Positions 5,293 to 12,426 of a stretch of DNA of 16,547 nucleotides are shown here, piece after piece. The notes below the pieces were generated by a model. It did not search any database, was not told where the DNA came from, and was given only the letters and a program-made list of their open reading frames with translations. The number at the start of each line of letters is the position of its first letter. Position 1 is the stretch's first letter. Origin of the DNA: Pseudomonadota bacterium (GTDB taxonomy: Bacteria > Pseudomonadota > Alphaproteobacteria > Rhodospirillales > Rhodospirillaceae); the NCBI GenBank assembly GCA_023396465.1, contig JAEWWF010000158.1:1-16547 (forward strand), read 5' to 3'. A program made the translations under genes and the position numbers.

Positions 5293-7465
5293 ATTCGCGT
5301 TCGCTGGCGCGGCTGGCGCCGTCATCGGCTTCGGCGGCCTGGGCGGCGGCGGCCAAAGCGACCTCCAGCTTGGGTAGGGTGACGCGGAACACCGAGCCGT
5401 GGTCCGGCTCGCTCTCCACCCAGATGCGACCGCCGTGCCGCTCGGCGATCTTCTTGCAGATGGACAGGCCGACGCCGGTGCCTTCGTAGGCATCGCGGCC
5501 GTGCAGGCGCTGGAAGATCTTGAACACCTTGTCGAAATACTGCGGCGCGATGCCGATGCCGTTGTCGTGGATGGAAAGGATCCAGGCTTCGCCGCCGGCA
5601 TCCTCCTCCACCGTCACCCGCACCTGCGGCGCGCGGTCGGGGTGGCGGTATTTGATGGCGTTGCCGAGCAGGTTCTGGAGCAGGCGGGTGATCTCCGCCT
5701 CGTCGCCCAGCACCATGGGCAGGCGGTCGGGCAGTTCCAGGCTGGCGCGGCTTTCCTTGATGGCGGTCGAAAGGGCATCGCAGGCCTGCCGTACCGCCAG
5801 GGTCAGGTCGAGCGGCTTCAGCGGCTTGCCCATGCGGCCGACACGGGAATATTGCAGCAGATCCTGGATCAGCAGCGACATGCGGTGGGCGCCGGCGACC
5901 GCGAAGCCGATGTAGTCGCGGGCATCGTCGTCCAGCTTGGCGCCATGGCGGCGCTGGAGAAGCTGGAGGTAGCTGGCGACGGTGCGCAGCGGTTCCTGCA
6001 GGTCGTGGGAGGCGACATAGGCGAATTCCTCCAACTCCACGTTGGAGCGTTCCAGCGCCCGCGTCTTCTCCTGGATCACCTCGCGCGCCGCCCGCCGCTG
6101 GGTGATGTCGCGCGCCACCACCACGCTGCCGCGCGGCGCCTGTGGCGACAGGTCGCGGCTGGCGACGTCGATCTGCGGGCTGAGCGTGACCTCCACCCAG
6201 ACAGTGGAGCCGTCGGGCAGGGCGTAACGCTTCTCGTACTGCGCCGCTGGAACTTCGCCGCTGCGCACCTTCTCGGCTGCCTCGCGGCTGAAGTGGCGGT
6301 CTTCCGGCACGGTGAGGTCAAGCAGGGTACGGCCGACGACGTCGCGCCGCTCCCGTTGCAGGATGCGGGCGAACTGTTCATTGATCTCGGCCACCACGCC
6401 ACTGGCATCGACCAGGGCGATGCCGGCGCCAGCGTTGTTGAAGATGGAGCGGAAGCGGCGTTCGTTTTCCTCCACCTTGCGCTGATTGGCGGCGATTTCC
6501 TTCAGCGCCCCGCGCAAGGCCAGCGCCGTCAGCGCCAGCACCAGCGTCAGCACCACCAGCAGGCCGGCGAAGCGCAGGGTGTCGTCACGCCACCGCACCA
6601 GCGCTTCGTCGAGCGGCACCGATAGGCCGATGGCAAGCGGCATGTCGCCGACGCGGGCGAAGGCGGCGAGGCGATCCTCGGCCTCGGCATGGTCGGCGGC
6701 GTGGCGGGGAATGACGCCGCCCTCGATGGCGCTGCCGCCACCGGCCGCCAGCAGACGAGCCGCCATCACATCGGGCAGCGGCGGCAGGCGCTGCGGCGGG
6801 GAGGTGGCGACCAGAACACGGCCAGCTTCGTCATAAAGGCCGACCAGGGCGCCACCCCACAACCGCCCGGCGTGCAGCTCCGTTTCCAGATAGCTGCGCT
6901 CCAGGCTCATGGCGACAACGCCGAGAAAGCGGCCGTCGGGCGCGCTGAGGCGGCGGCTGGCCATCAGTTCGGAGGTGCGCCCGTTGAAGCCGTCGCCCTC
7001 GCGCAGCGACAGCTTCAGGATCGGTGCCCGGTGGCCCCGATGCCACTGGAACACCGGCCAGTCGCCAAAGCTGCGCAGGTCGGGTTCGGGACTGGAATTG
7101 CGGTGCAGCACCCGTCCCATGGCGTCGATCACCAGCGCCTCGCGCACCGCCGGCGCGCCGGCGATACCGGCCCGCAGGATGCCGGTGGCGCGGAATCGCT
7201 CGAACTCATAGCGGGCCCAGTTGGCGCCGAATTCGGCGGTCAGGCTGGTCAGGGCGCCGTCGATGTTTTGCAGCGTGGCGGCGGCGTTGAAGGCCAAAGT
7301 CTCGGCGACGCCCCGGCTCATGGCGCGGGCGCGCTCGATCTCGGTGGTGCGGGAATGCCAGGCAAAGGCGCCGCCAATCACCCAGATGAGCAGCGTCAAG
7401 GCGAGGCCGCCCGCCAGGAAGGCGGCCGGCGTGCTGTGCATGACGCGGGCGAGGCGGTGGGGCAT
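5285..7465 (-). CDS. Membrane sensor histidine kinase (periplasmic Cache-like, PAS, HisKA, HATPase_c)
   Basis: This 726-residue hybrid-free sensor kinase has TM1 at about 15-37, a roughly 260-residue periplasmic domain and TM2 at about 297-318. The periplasmic domain opens with a long amphipathic helix as in double-Cache (dCache) sensors. A cytoplasmic PAS domain follows at about 335-455 (SIFNNAGAGIALVDASG, ending RDITQRRAAREVI). The HisKA H-box is FAYVASHDLQEPLRTV with His487 as phospho-acceptor. The ATPase domain has an N-box (NLLGNAIKY, near 597-605), G1 (DNGIGI, near 633) and G2 (GTGVGLSICKKI, near 662). The tail is Ala-rich. No receiver domain or response regulator gene is in the window, so the partner is encoded elsewhere. 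It starts 16 bp after a DctP-like binding-protein gene on the same strand, suggesting the two form one operon and perhaps one sensory unit. The ligand is unknown. Confidence 0.92.
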   Translation of the reverse strand: MPHRLARVMHSTPAAFLAGGLALTLLIWVIGGAFAWHSRTTEIERARAMSRGVAETLAFNAAATLQNIDGALTSLTAEFGANWARYEFERFRATGILRAGIAGAPAVREALVIDAMGRVLHRNSSPEPDLRSFGDWPVFQWHRGHRAPILKLSLREGDGFNGRTSELMASRRLSAPDGRFLGVVAMSLERSYLETELHAGRLWGGALVGLYDEAGRVLVATSPPQRLPPLPDVMAARLLAAGGGSAIEGGVIPRHAADHAEAEDRLAAFARVGDMPLAIGLSVPLDEALVRWRDDTLRFAGLLVVLTLVLALTALALRGALKEIAANQRKVEENERRFRSIFNNAGAGIALVDASGVVAEINEQFARILQRERRDVVGRTLLDLTVPEDRHFSREAAEKVRSGEVPAAQYEKRYALPDGSTVWVEVTLSPQIDVASRDLSPQAPRGSVVVARDITQRRAAREVIQEKTRALERSNVELEEFAYVASHDLQEPLRTVASYLQLLQRRHGAKLDDDARDYIGFAVAGAHRMSLLIQDLLQYSRVGRMGKPLKPLDLTLAVRQACDALSTAIKESRASLELPDRLPMVLGDEAEITRLLQNLLGNAIKYRHPDRAPQVRVTVEEDAGGEAWILSIHDNGIGIAPQYFDKVFKIFQRLHGRDAYEGTGVGLSICKKIAERHGGRIWVESEPDHGSVFRVTLPKLEVALAAAAQAAEADDGASRASERESA

Positions 7466-7481
7466 CAGCGGCGGTGCCCCG

Positions 7482-8576
7482 TCATGGTGGCAGGTGTTGC
7501 AGCGATTCCCAGCGCTGCACCGTGGTGACGAAGGCGGTCATGGAGCGTACCGCCTCGCCGATCAGCGGGTCCCGCCGCGCCTCTTCGGCCAGCACCTCGG
7601 CCGCCACTGTCTGCAAGCGCTTGAGCACCGGATAGCTGAACCGCCGCACCTCCACGCCCTGGGCGCGGAAGGTGTCGAGCGCATGGCTTTGCGGCTGAAG
7701 GCCGGTCGCCATGCTCCACAGCACGTTGGCCTCGCAGACGGTTCTGAGCACGGTGCGCTCCGTTTCGGTCAACCCGTCCCAGGTGTCCAGTCGCATGGTC
7801 AGGACGTTGATGCTCGACGGTTGATGCCATCCAGGAAAGTAATAGTACCGCGCGAACCGCTGGAAGCCGAGACTCAAGTCCGCCATCGGCACGCTGAACT
7901 CGACCGCGTCCAGGCGTCCGTCGGCCAAGGCATCATAGAGGCCGTCCACCGGCTCCTGCGATGCGATGCCGCCCAGACGCTTCAGGATGCGGGCGCCGAG
8001 GCCGGCGATGCGCATGCGCAGGCCCTTGAAGTCGTCGACCGAGTTGATTTCCCGCAGGAACCAGCCGCCGGCCTCCGACACCACCATGTGGCAGGGCAGC
8101 GCGATCAGCCCTTCGGCGGCGTAGGCGCGGGCGATCAGATCCGCCCCGCCACCGCCGTACAGCCAGGCCGCCAACTGCACCGGAGTCGGTCCATAAGGCC
8201 ATGAGGCGATGACACCGGCCACCGGAATGCGGTCGGCACGATAGCCGAGCCAGTCCCATCCGGCTTCGACGCGACCGTCCTTGATGGCGTCGTAGAGGTC
8301 TTCACCACGAACCATGGCGCCGGCGCCGACGAAGGTCAGGGTAAGGTCACCACCGCTCACCGCGCTGGTGCGGCTGGCCACCTGGGCCTCGCTGTCGGAC
8401 AGGAACACCATGCCGGCCGGGAAGACGCTCTGCACCACGATTTCACGGGCCTGCGCCGCCGTGGCCGGTGGCATGGTCCAGGCCGCCGCCATCATCGCAA
8501 GACCCGCCGCCACCGCTCGCCGCAGCCTGCGGCGGGCCGGTCGCGCCGCCGTCGGGCGGCTGCTGTGCGCCTGCAT
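7482..8576 (-). CDS. DctP-family (TRAP-type) periplasmic solute-binding protein
   Basis: The product has 364 residues from the ATG at 8576, preceded by GGAGA about 9 nt upstream. The frame stays open far upstream into the alpha-glucosidase gene, but that part is out-of-frame shadow. The N-terminus has a basic region (RPARRRLRRA), a hydrophobic core (AVAAGLAMMAAAW) and an Ala-x-Ala site near 38-43, a Sec signal peptide. The mature part follows the TRAP DctP pattern: GGWFLREINSVDDFKGLRMR with Arg189 in RMRIAGLG, the usual carboxylate-binding arginine, then ALADGRLDAVEF and the diagnostic ARYYYFPGWHQPSS. DctP proteins normally feed DctQ/DctM transporters, but neither subunit gene is adjacent. 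The next gene, 16 bp on, is a sensor kinase with a large periplasmic domain, so a role as a ligand receptor for that kinase is plausible but inferred. The ligand is probably an organic acid. Confidence 0.88.
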   Translation of the reverse strand: MQAHSSRPTAARPARRRLRRAVAAGLAMMAAAWTMPPATAAQAREIVVQSVFPAGMVFLSDSEAQVASRTSAVSGGDLTLTFVGAGAMVRGEDLYDAIKDGRVEAGWDWLGYRADRIPVAGVIASWPYGPTPVQLAAWLYGGGGADLIARAYAAEGLIALPCHMVVSEAGGWFLREINSVDDFKGLRMRIAGLGARILKRLGGIASQEPVDGLYDALADGRLDAVEFSVPMADLSLGFQRFARYYYFPGWHQPSSINVLTMRLDTWDGLTETERTVLRTVCEANVLWSMATGLQPQSHALDTFRAQGVEVRRFSYPVLKRLQTVAAEVLAEEARRDPLIGEAVRSMTAFVTTVQRWESLQHLPP

Positions 8577-8599
8577 CGTCCCCAATCTCCCCCAGCGAG

Positions 8600-8621
8600 A
8601 AAACGCCGCCATCGGGCGGCG
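8600..8621 (-). terminator. Intrinsic terminator after the alpha-glucosidase gene
   Basis: Read on the minus strand, CGCCGCC, the loop CGAT and GGCGGCG form a perfect 7-bp stem directly followed by TTTTCTC. It lies 52 nt after the alpha-glucosidase stop and ends only 23 nt before the start codon of the DctP-like gene. Confidence 0.75.
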
Positions 8622-8673
8622 CATTCCAACCCTTACTTTACTCCCAAATCGCCTGGGGATGCCATGATCCGCA

Positions 8674-10314
8674 TCAGCGCTCCCGCCGGCCGAACCAGGC
8701 CCCCCACGGCGGCAGGCCGATCCTTCCGTCGGCGCCGATGGACGGCGCCGGCCAGCCATGGCCGGACAGCGGGGTGATGCCGGCACCGGGCAGGGAGGCC
8801 ACGGCCGGCTGCGGTGACAGGTTGAACAGACACGCCACCGGCTCGCCGTCGAGGGTGCGCTCGAAGCCGAGCACCGGGTCGGCGGTGGGCAGCAGGTCGA
8901 GCTTGCCGCGCAGCAGCGCCGGATGGGCCCTGCGGAAGGCGATGAAGCGCCGCCATCCGGCCAGGACCGAGGTCGGGTCGGTGTCCTGCACGTCGACGGC
9001 GGCGGTGGCATGCTCCACCGGCACCGGCAGCCAGGGCTCGGCCGTTGAACCGGCGTCGGTGAAGCCGGCGTGCGGCGCGTCGCGGCGCCACGGCATCGGG
9101 GTACGGCTGCCGTCACGGCCCTTGAAGTGGGGATGGTAGGTGATGCCGTAGGGGTCGCGCAGGCGGTCGGCCGGCACCTCGGCCTCGGTCAGGCCCAATT
9201 CCTCCCCCTGGTAGACGCAGACGGCGCCGCGCAAGGACAGCAGCAGGGCGTTGAGCAGCCGCGCCGAGGCCGGCGAGCCGTCGCCCCAGCGGCTGGCGGC
9301 GCGCTCGACATCGTGGTTGGAGAAGGCCCAGCACAGCCAGCCGTCGCGCACATGCGCCTCCACCTCGGCGATGGCGGCGCGCAGGGCGGCGGCGCTGCCG
9401 GTGCCCTTCATCAGACCGAGGGTATAGGCCATGTGCAGTCGCGAGTCCTCGCCGTCGAGGGCAGCGGTATAGGCTTCCGCCCGCTCGATGGGAGTAAGGC
9501 GGGCCGGCTCGCTGCCGACTTCGGCGATGGCGAAGCTGCCGGGGTGGCGGTCCATCACCTGCCGCAGCCGCGCCAGCAGGCCGGGGGTGTCGGCATGGGC
9601 GAGGTCGTTGACGTGCAGTTGCATGTTGTAGGGACGTAGGGCGATGCGACGCTCCGGGTGGGGCGGGTTGTCGGTCAGGGCCGGGTCGTGGGCCATGAAG
9701 TCGACGGCATCCAGGCGGAAGCCGTCCACCCCGCGCGCCAGCCACCAGGCGGCGATGTCCTCGATGGCCGCCATCACCTCGGGGTGGCGCAGGTTCAGCT
9801 TGGGCTGCTGGGCGAGGAAATGGTGCAGGTAGTATTGCCGTCGCCGCGGCTCCCACGTCCAGGCGCCGCCGCCGAACACCGACAGCCAGTTGTTGGGCGG
9901 GCTGCCGTCGCGGCGCGGATCGGCCCACACGTACCAGTCGGCGTGCGGTCCGTCGCGGTCGACGCGGCTGGCGCGAAACCACGGGTGTTCGGCGCTGGTA
10001 TGGGCGAACACCAGATCGACCAGCACCTTCAGCCCCAGGCGGTGCGCCTCGGCGATGAGGCAGTCGGCATCGGCCAGGGTGCCGAACAGGGGGGCGACGG
10101 CGCGGTAGTCGCTGACGTCGTAGCCGAAATCGGCCATGGGCGAGGCGAAGAACGGCGAAATCCATACCGCATCGACACCAAGGGAGGCGATATAGGGCAG
10201 CGTCTCGACGATGCCGGCGAGGTCGCCGATGCCGTCGCCGTTACTGTCGCGGAAGCTGCGCGGGTAGATCTGATAGACCACGGCGCCGCGCCAGTGGTCA
10301 TCGCGTTCGCTCAT
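8674..10314 (-). CDS. GH13 alpha-glucosidase / oligo-1,6-glucosidase-type glycoside hydrolase
   Basis: This 546-residue cytosolic enzyme of the alpha-amylase superfamily hydrolyses alpha-glucosidic bonds in short oligosaccharides (maltose, isomaltose or sucrose type) with retention. It opens with WRGAVVYQIYPRSFRDSNGDGIGDL, typical of GH13 alpha-glucosidases, and continues through DAVWISPFFASPMADFGYDV (48-67) and region I DLVFAHTS (100-107). Region II is GFRLDAVDF with nucleophile Asp202, region III AIAEVGSE with acid/base Glu265, and region IV FSNHDVER with Asp335. The ATG at 10314 has AGGGAG about 11 nt upstream. The frame continues upstream to 10593 inside tenA but without similarity. There is no signal peptide. 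It starts 53 bp after tenA on the same strand, and the spacer holds a GC hairpin (10350-10364) without a T tract, so cotranscription with upp-tenA is possible but unproven. Exact substrate not determinable. Confidence 0.92.
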   Translation of the reverse strand: MSERDDHWRGAVVYQIYPRSFRDSNGDGIGDLAGIVETLPYIASLGVDAVWISPFFASPMADFGYDVSDYRAVAPLFGTLADADCLIAEAHRLGLKVLVDLVFAHTSAEHPWFRASRVDRDGPHADWYVWADPRRDGSPPNNWLSVFGGGAWTWEPRRRQYYLHHFLAQQPKLNLRHPEVMAAIEDIAAWWLARGVDGFRLDAVDFMAHDPALTDNPPHPERRIALRPYNMQLHVNDLAHADTPGLLARLRQVMDRHPGSFAIAEVGSEPARLTPIERAEAYTAALDGEDSRLHMAYTLGLMKGTGSAAALRAAIAEVEAHVRDGWLCWAFSNHDVERAASRWGDGSPASARLLNALLLSLRGAVCVYQGEELGLTEAEVPADRLRDPYGITYHPHFKGRDGSRTPMPWRRDAPHAGFTDAGSTAEPWLPVPVEHATAAVDVQDTDPTSVLAGWRRFIAFRRAHPALLRGKLDLLPTADPVLGFERTLDGEPVACLFNLSPQPAVASLPGAGITPLSGHGWPAPSIGADGRIGLPPWGAWFGRRER

Positions 10315-10349
10315 GGCCGGATTGCTCCCTGCTGCGGGCCTCAGATGGT

Positions 10350-10364
10350 CGCCGCCGGGCGGCG
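10350..10364 (-). repeat. GC-rich inverted repeat between tenA and the alpha-glucosidase gene
   Basis: CGCCGCC (10350-10356) and GGCGGCG (10358-10364) are perfect 7-bp arms around one base, just after the tenA stop. With no T run it is unlikely to be a full terminator. It may be a weak or processing structure in an upp-tenA-glucosidase message. Confidence 0.35.
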
Positions 10365-10367
10365 GGA

Positions 10368-11096
10368 TCAGGTGGCTGCCGGGCGGGGCGGGCTCAGCGG
10401 CTCGGGGCGGCAGGCCATTTCCCAGAACCCGACTTCCAGTCGGGTGGCGGCGGCGAAGGTGGCGGCCAGTGACGGCCAGCGGCCCGACCCTTGCGGATCG
10501 GCGCCGATGCGGCGGGCGGCGACGCGGGCGATGAGGGCCTGCACGTCGGCCGCCACCTGCTGATACTCGCCGCCGGAATACATCTCCATCCACGGCCGGT
10601 AGGGGTTGCCCTGCCAGCCGGCGGCGTGCTCCGGCCGCGCCATCCAGGCGCCGATCTCGGCATAGCCGATGACGCAGGGCGCCAGCGTCACCAGCAGGTC
10701 GAGCAGGTCGCCGGAGTGGCCGCGGTCGAGCACGTAGCGGGTATAGGCGATGTTGGCCGCCGCCTCCGGCAGCGCCGCCATGGTGTCCTCGTCCAGGCCC
10801 CAGCCGGCGCAGTACTCCACATGCAGCCGCATCTCGTGGCCGATGAGGGCGTTCACCGTGGCGACGGCGTGGCGCATCTCGTCCAGCCGCTCCGCCTTCA
10901 CCGCCGCCAGCGCCCAGGCGCGGCTGAAGTGGATGAGGAACAGGTAATCCTGCGCCAGATACCAGCGGAACGCCTCCTCCGGCAGGGTGCCAGCGGCCAT
11001 GTCGCGCACGAAGCGGTGATGGACGTAGGCGTCCCAGTCGGCGGCGCAGGACGCCTTCAGCGCGGGGAAGATGTCGGCGGTGGCGGCGGTGGTCAT
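10368..11096 (-). CDS. tenA: TenA family aminopyrimidine aminohydrolase / thiaminase II
   Basis: TenA hydrolyses 4-amino-5-aminomethyl-2-methylpyrimidine (and thiamine) to HMP, salvaging the pyrimidine half of degraded thiamine for TPP synthesis. The start at 11096 gives 242 residues (family about 220-240): MTTAATADIFPALKASCAAD. All active-site blocks of the class with a catalytic cysteine are visible: WYLAQDYLFL with Asp50, AYTRY with Tyr118, TLAPCVIGYAEIG with nucleophile Cys141, PYRPWMEMYSGGEYQQ with Tyr173, and RLEVGFWEMA with Glu221. These align with Asp44, Tyr112, Cys135, Tyr163 and Glu205 of B. subtilis TenA with nearly constant offsets. The protein is all-alpha and cytosolic. It starts 19 bp after upp on the same strand, so the two are probably cotranscribed. 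I see no TPP riboswitch upstream and no other thiamine gene in the window. Confidence 0.93.
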   Translation of the reverse strand: MTTAATADIFPALKASCAADWDAYVHHRFVRDMAAGTLPEEAFRWYLAQDYLFLIHFSRAWALAAVKAERLDEMRHAVATVNALIGHEMRLHVEYCAGWGLDEDTMAALPEAAANIAYTRYVLDRGHSGDLLDLLVTLAPCVIGYAEIGAWMARPEHAAGWQGNPYRPWMEMYSGGEYQQVAADVQALIARVAARRIGADPQGSGRWPSLAATFAAATRLEVGFWEMACRPEPLSPPRPAAT

Positions 11097-11115
11097 GGGG
11101 GCGTGGGGCTCCCGC

Positions 11116-11766
11116 TCACTTGGTGCCGAACAGGCGGTCGCCGGCGTCGCCCAGGCCGGGCACGATATAGGCATGGTCGTCCAGCCGCTCGTCGAGCGAG
11201 GCGACGTAGACCCGCACCTTGGGGTGCGTCTGGTTGAAGGTGCGCATGCCCTCCGGCACCGTCACCAGGGCGAGGAAGATGATGTTCTCGTCCGGCACGC
11301 CATGACGGTTCAGCACGTCCACCGCATGCACCGCCGAATGGCCGGTGGCCAGCATGGGGTCGACCAGGATGAAGGTGCGGCCGCCGGCTTCCGGCAGCTT
11401 GACCAGGTATTCGCTCGGCTTGTGGGTGACGGGGTCGCGCACCAGCCCGATGTGGCCGACGCGGGCGCCCGGCATCAGTTCCATCAGGCCGTCGGCCATG
11501 CCGTTGCCGGCCCGCAGGATGGGCACGATGGCGACCTTCTTGCCCTGGATGACCGGCGCGTCCATCTCGCACATGGGCGTTTCGATGCGGCGATTCTCGA
11601 TCGGCAGGTCGCGGGTGATTTCATAGCCCATGAGCAGGGCGATCTCGCGCAGCAGGGCGCGGAAGGTGCGCGTCGAGGTCGCCCTGTCCCGCATGTGCGT
11701 CAGCTTGTGACGGATCAGCGGGTGGCCGAGAACGTGCAGGTTGGGAAACTCGCCGGTGGAGGTCAT
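11116..11766 (-). CDS. upp: Uracil phosphoribosyltransferase
   Basis: Upp converts uracil and PRPP to UMP in pyrimidine salvage. The start at 11766 gives 216 residues and the usual N-terminus (FPNLHVLGHPLIRHKLTHMRD). Family features are IVPILRAGNGMADGLMELMP (80-99), the PRPP-binding loop DPMLATGHS (136-144) and the C-terminal uracil-binding signature YIVPGLGDAGDRLFGTK. An in-frame ATG at 11820 would add 18 residues, but it sits just after a -10-like TATAAG and the extension is not family-like. Neither start has a clear Shine-Dalgarno. The gene is first in a minus-strand run with tenA (19 bp downstream) and perhaps the alpha-glucosidase gene. A strong terminator upstream (11905-11942) insulates it from the preceding small gene. 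Confidence 0.96.
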   Translation of the reverse strand: MTSTGEFPNLHVLGHPLIRHKLTHMRDRATSTRTFRALLREIALLMGYEITRDLPIENRRIETPMCEMDAPVIQGKKVAIVPILRAGNGMADGLMELMPGARVGHIGLVRDPVTHKPSEYLVKLPEAGGRTFILVDPMLATGHSAVHAVDVLNRHGVPDENIIFLALVTVPEGMRTFNQTHPKVRVYVASLDERLDDHAYIVPGLGDAGDRLFGTK

Positions 11767-11828
11767 GGGCGTGAACCGTTTGTCGCGCGGAAGGGAAGGG
11801 TGGTCGGACGGATGTATCATCGGGCCTT

Positions 11829-11853
11829 ATAGCACCGCCGACGGCGGCGATGC
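11829..11853 (-). promoter_or_regulatory. Possible upp promoter (-10 TATAAG) with upstream dyad
   Basis: On the minus strand TATAAG occurs at about 11826-11831, some 60 bp before the upp start. Immediately upstream is a hairpin-forming dyad, GCATCGCCG and CGGCGGTGC (about 11832-11853, one U-G wobble). No good -35 is visible at the right distance, so the call rests on the -10 and on position after the terminator. Confidence 0.3.
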
Positions 11854-11904
11854 ACCCTTTGCGCACCGTCGGCCACCGGCCCGGGAGGCGGCGGTGCACA
11901 AGAC

Positions 11905-11942
11905 AAGCCCGCCGGCGCGAGGGGATGGCGCGCGGCGGGCTT
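11905..11942 (-). terminator. Intrinsic terminator after the 97-residue protein gene
   Basis: AAGCCCGCCG (11905-11914) pairs perfectly with CGGCGGGCTT (11933-11942), and with one bulge the stem extends by four more pairs (11916-11919 with 11929-11932). On the minus strand it begins 28 nt after the stop at 11971 and is followed by GTCTTGT, a modest U-rich tail. It separates this gene from upp. Confidence 0.65.
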
Positions 11943-11970
11943 GGGGACCGGGCAGTCCTGAACGCAGGGA

Positions 11971-12264
11971 TCAGGCGTGCGGCCGGTGATCGGTGCGGCG
12001 GTCGAACCCGCCGGGGTGCTTCTCGCAGCAGTCCCGTAGAATCTCGATCAGCTTCAGCGCGGCTTCGCGCTGGCCGTGCTGCATGGCATCGGTCAGTTCA
12101 TCCATCACCATCTGGCGCAGCGCCGGGTTGCCCCATTCCTTCTGGAGGAAGGCATACCCCTTTTCCACCGCCACGATGTCCGGCAGATGTTCGTGCTTGG
12201 CGATGACCATCAGTTCTTCGGGTGTCAACTCGCTTAGGGCGAGGCAATCCTGGAGGGTCAACAT
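11971..12264 (-). CDS. Small conserved-looking hypothetical protein (97 aa)
   Basis: The gene has an excellent Shine-Dalgarno (AAGGGAGG, about 5 nt before the ATG at 12264), a plausible promoter upstream and an intrinsic terminator downstream, so it is very likely real. The product is acidic, predicted mostly helical and cytosolic, with no signal peptide, membrane segment or recognisable domain. It begins LTLQDCLALSELTPEELMVI and continues with KHEHLP. My recollection is that short alphaproteobacterial proteins of unknown function share such an N-terminal motif, but I cannot name a family. The middle part (ALRQMVMDELTDAMQHGQREAALKLIEILRD) looks like two amphipathic helices suited to protein-protein contact. 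Three Cys residues (one near the start, two adjacent in RDCCEKHPGG) and several His could bind metal, which is speculation. It is divergent from a second small gene at 12427. Confidence 0.8.
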   Translation of the reverse strand: MLTLQDCLALSELTPEELMVIAKHEHLPDIVAVEKGYAFLQKEWGNPALRQMVMDELTDAMQHGQREAALKLIEILRDCCEKHPGGFDRRTDHRPHA

Positions 12265-12426
12265 GGCGGCCTCCCTTGGACGTCTTGGTCTTCAGGTCTA
12301 CACCGCCGATTGTAACACTCCCCGCCCCCTGGTCCATGCCGATTCGTCGCTGCGGCGCGGTATGATTAGTCAAGTGTTTCAATACGTTGATAAACACGGG
12401 GTAGGATAGTAAGGAGGGGTGAAAGC
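12265..12426. promoter_or_regulatory. Divergent promoter region of the two small genes
   Basis: For the minus-strand gene a promoter can be proposed: -35 TGGACC (plus 12331-12336), 16-bp spacer, -10 TACAAT (12309-12314), leader about 38 nt. For the plus-strand gene TATGAT at 12361-12366 is a good -10 but has no clear -35. Between it and the Shine-Dalgarno is a dyad, GTGTTT (12374-12379) and AAACAC (12392-12397), with inner arms CAA and TTG. A GANTC site (12341-12345) is present. This stretch is visibly more AT-rich than its surroundings. Confidence 0.5.
12374..12397. repeat. Inverted repeat GTGTTTCAA-TACG-TTG(AT)AAACAC
   Basis: Arms of 6 plus 3 bp with a 2-nt bulge lie between a likely -10 (12361-12366) and the Shine-Dalgarno (12412-12417) of the plus-strand small gene. 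It could be an operator or a leader hairpin. No known regulator motif is recognised. Confidence 0.4.

Noticed and set aside
5399..6625. Long plus-strand frame (408 codons) opposite the histidine kinase
   Set aside because: It is antisense shadow; all kinase motifs are on the minus strand.
8620..8675. Sigma54 promoter for the DctP/kinase pair (minus-strand TGGCATC)
   Set aside because: The -24 part is suggestive, but no TTGC-type -12 element lies at the required spacing.
8577..9116. In-frame N-terminal extension of the DctP-like gene to 544 residues
   Set aside because: It runs antisense-free through the alpha-glucosidase gene in another frame, has no family similarity, and the signal peptide and ribosome site place the start at 8576.
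10315..10593. In-frame extension of the alpha-glucosidase to 639 residues
   Set aside because: The extra 93 residues are Arg/Pro/Gly-rich shadow of tenA; the family start WRGAVVYQIYPRSF follows directly from the ATG at 10314.
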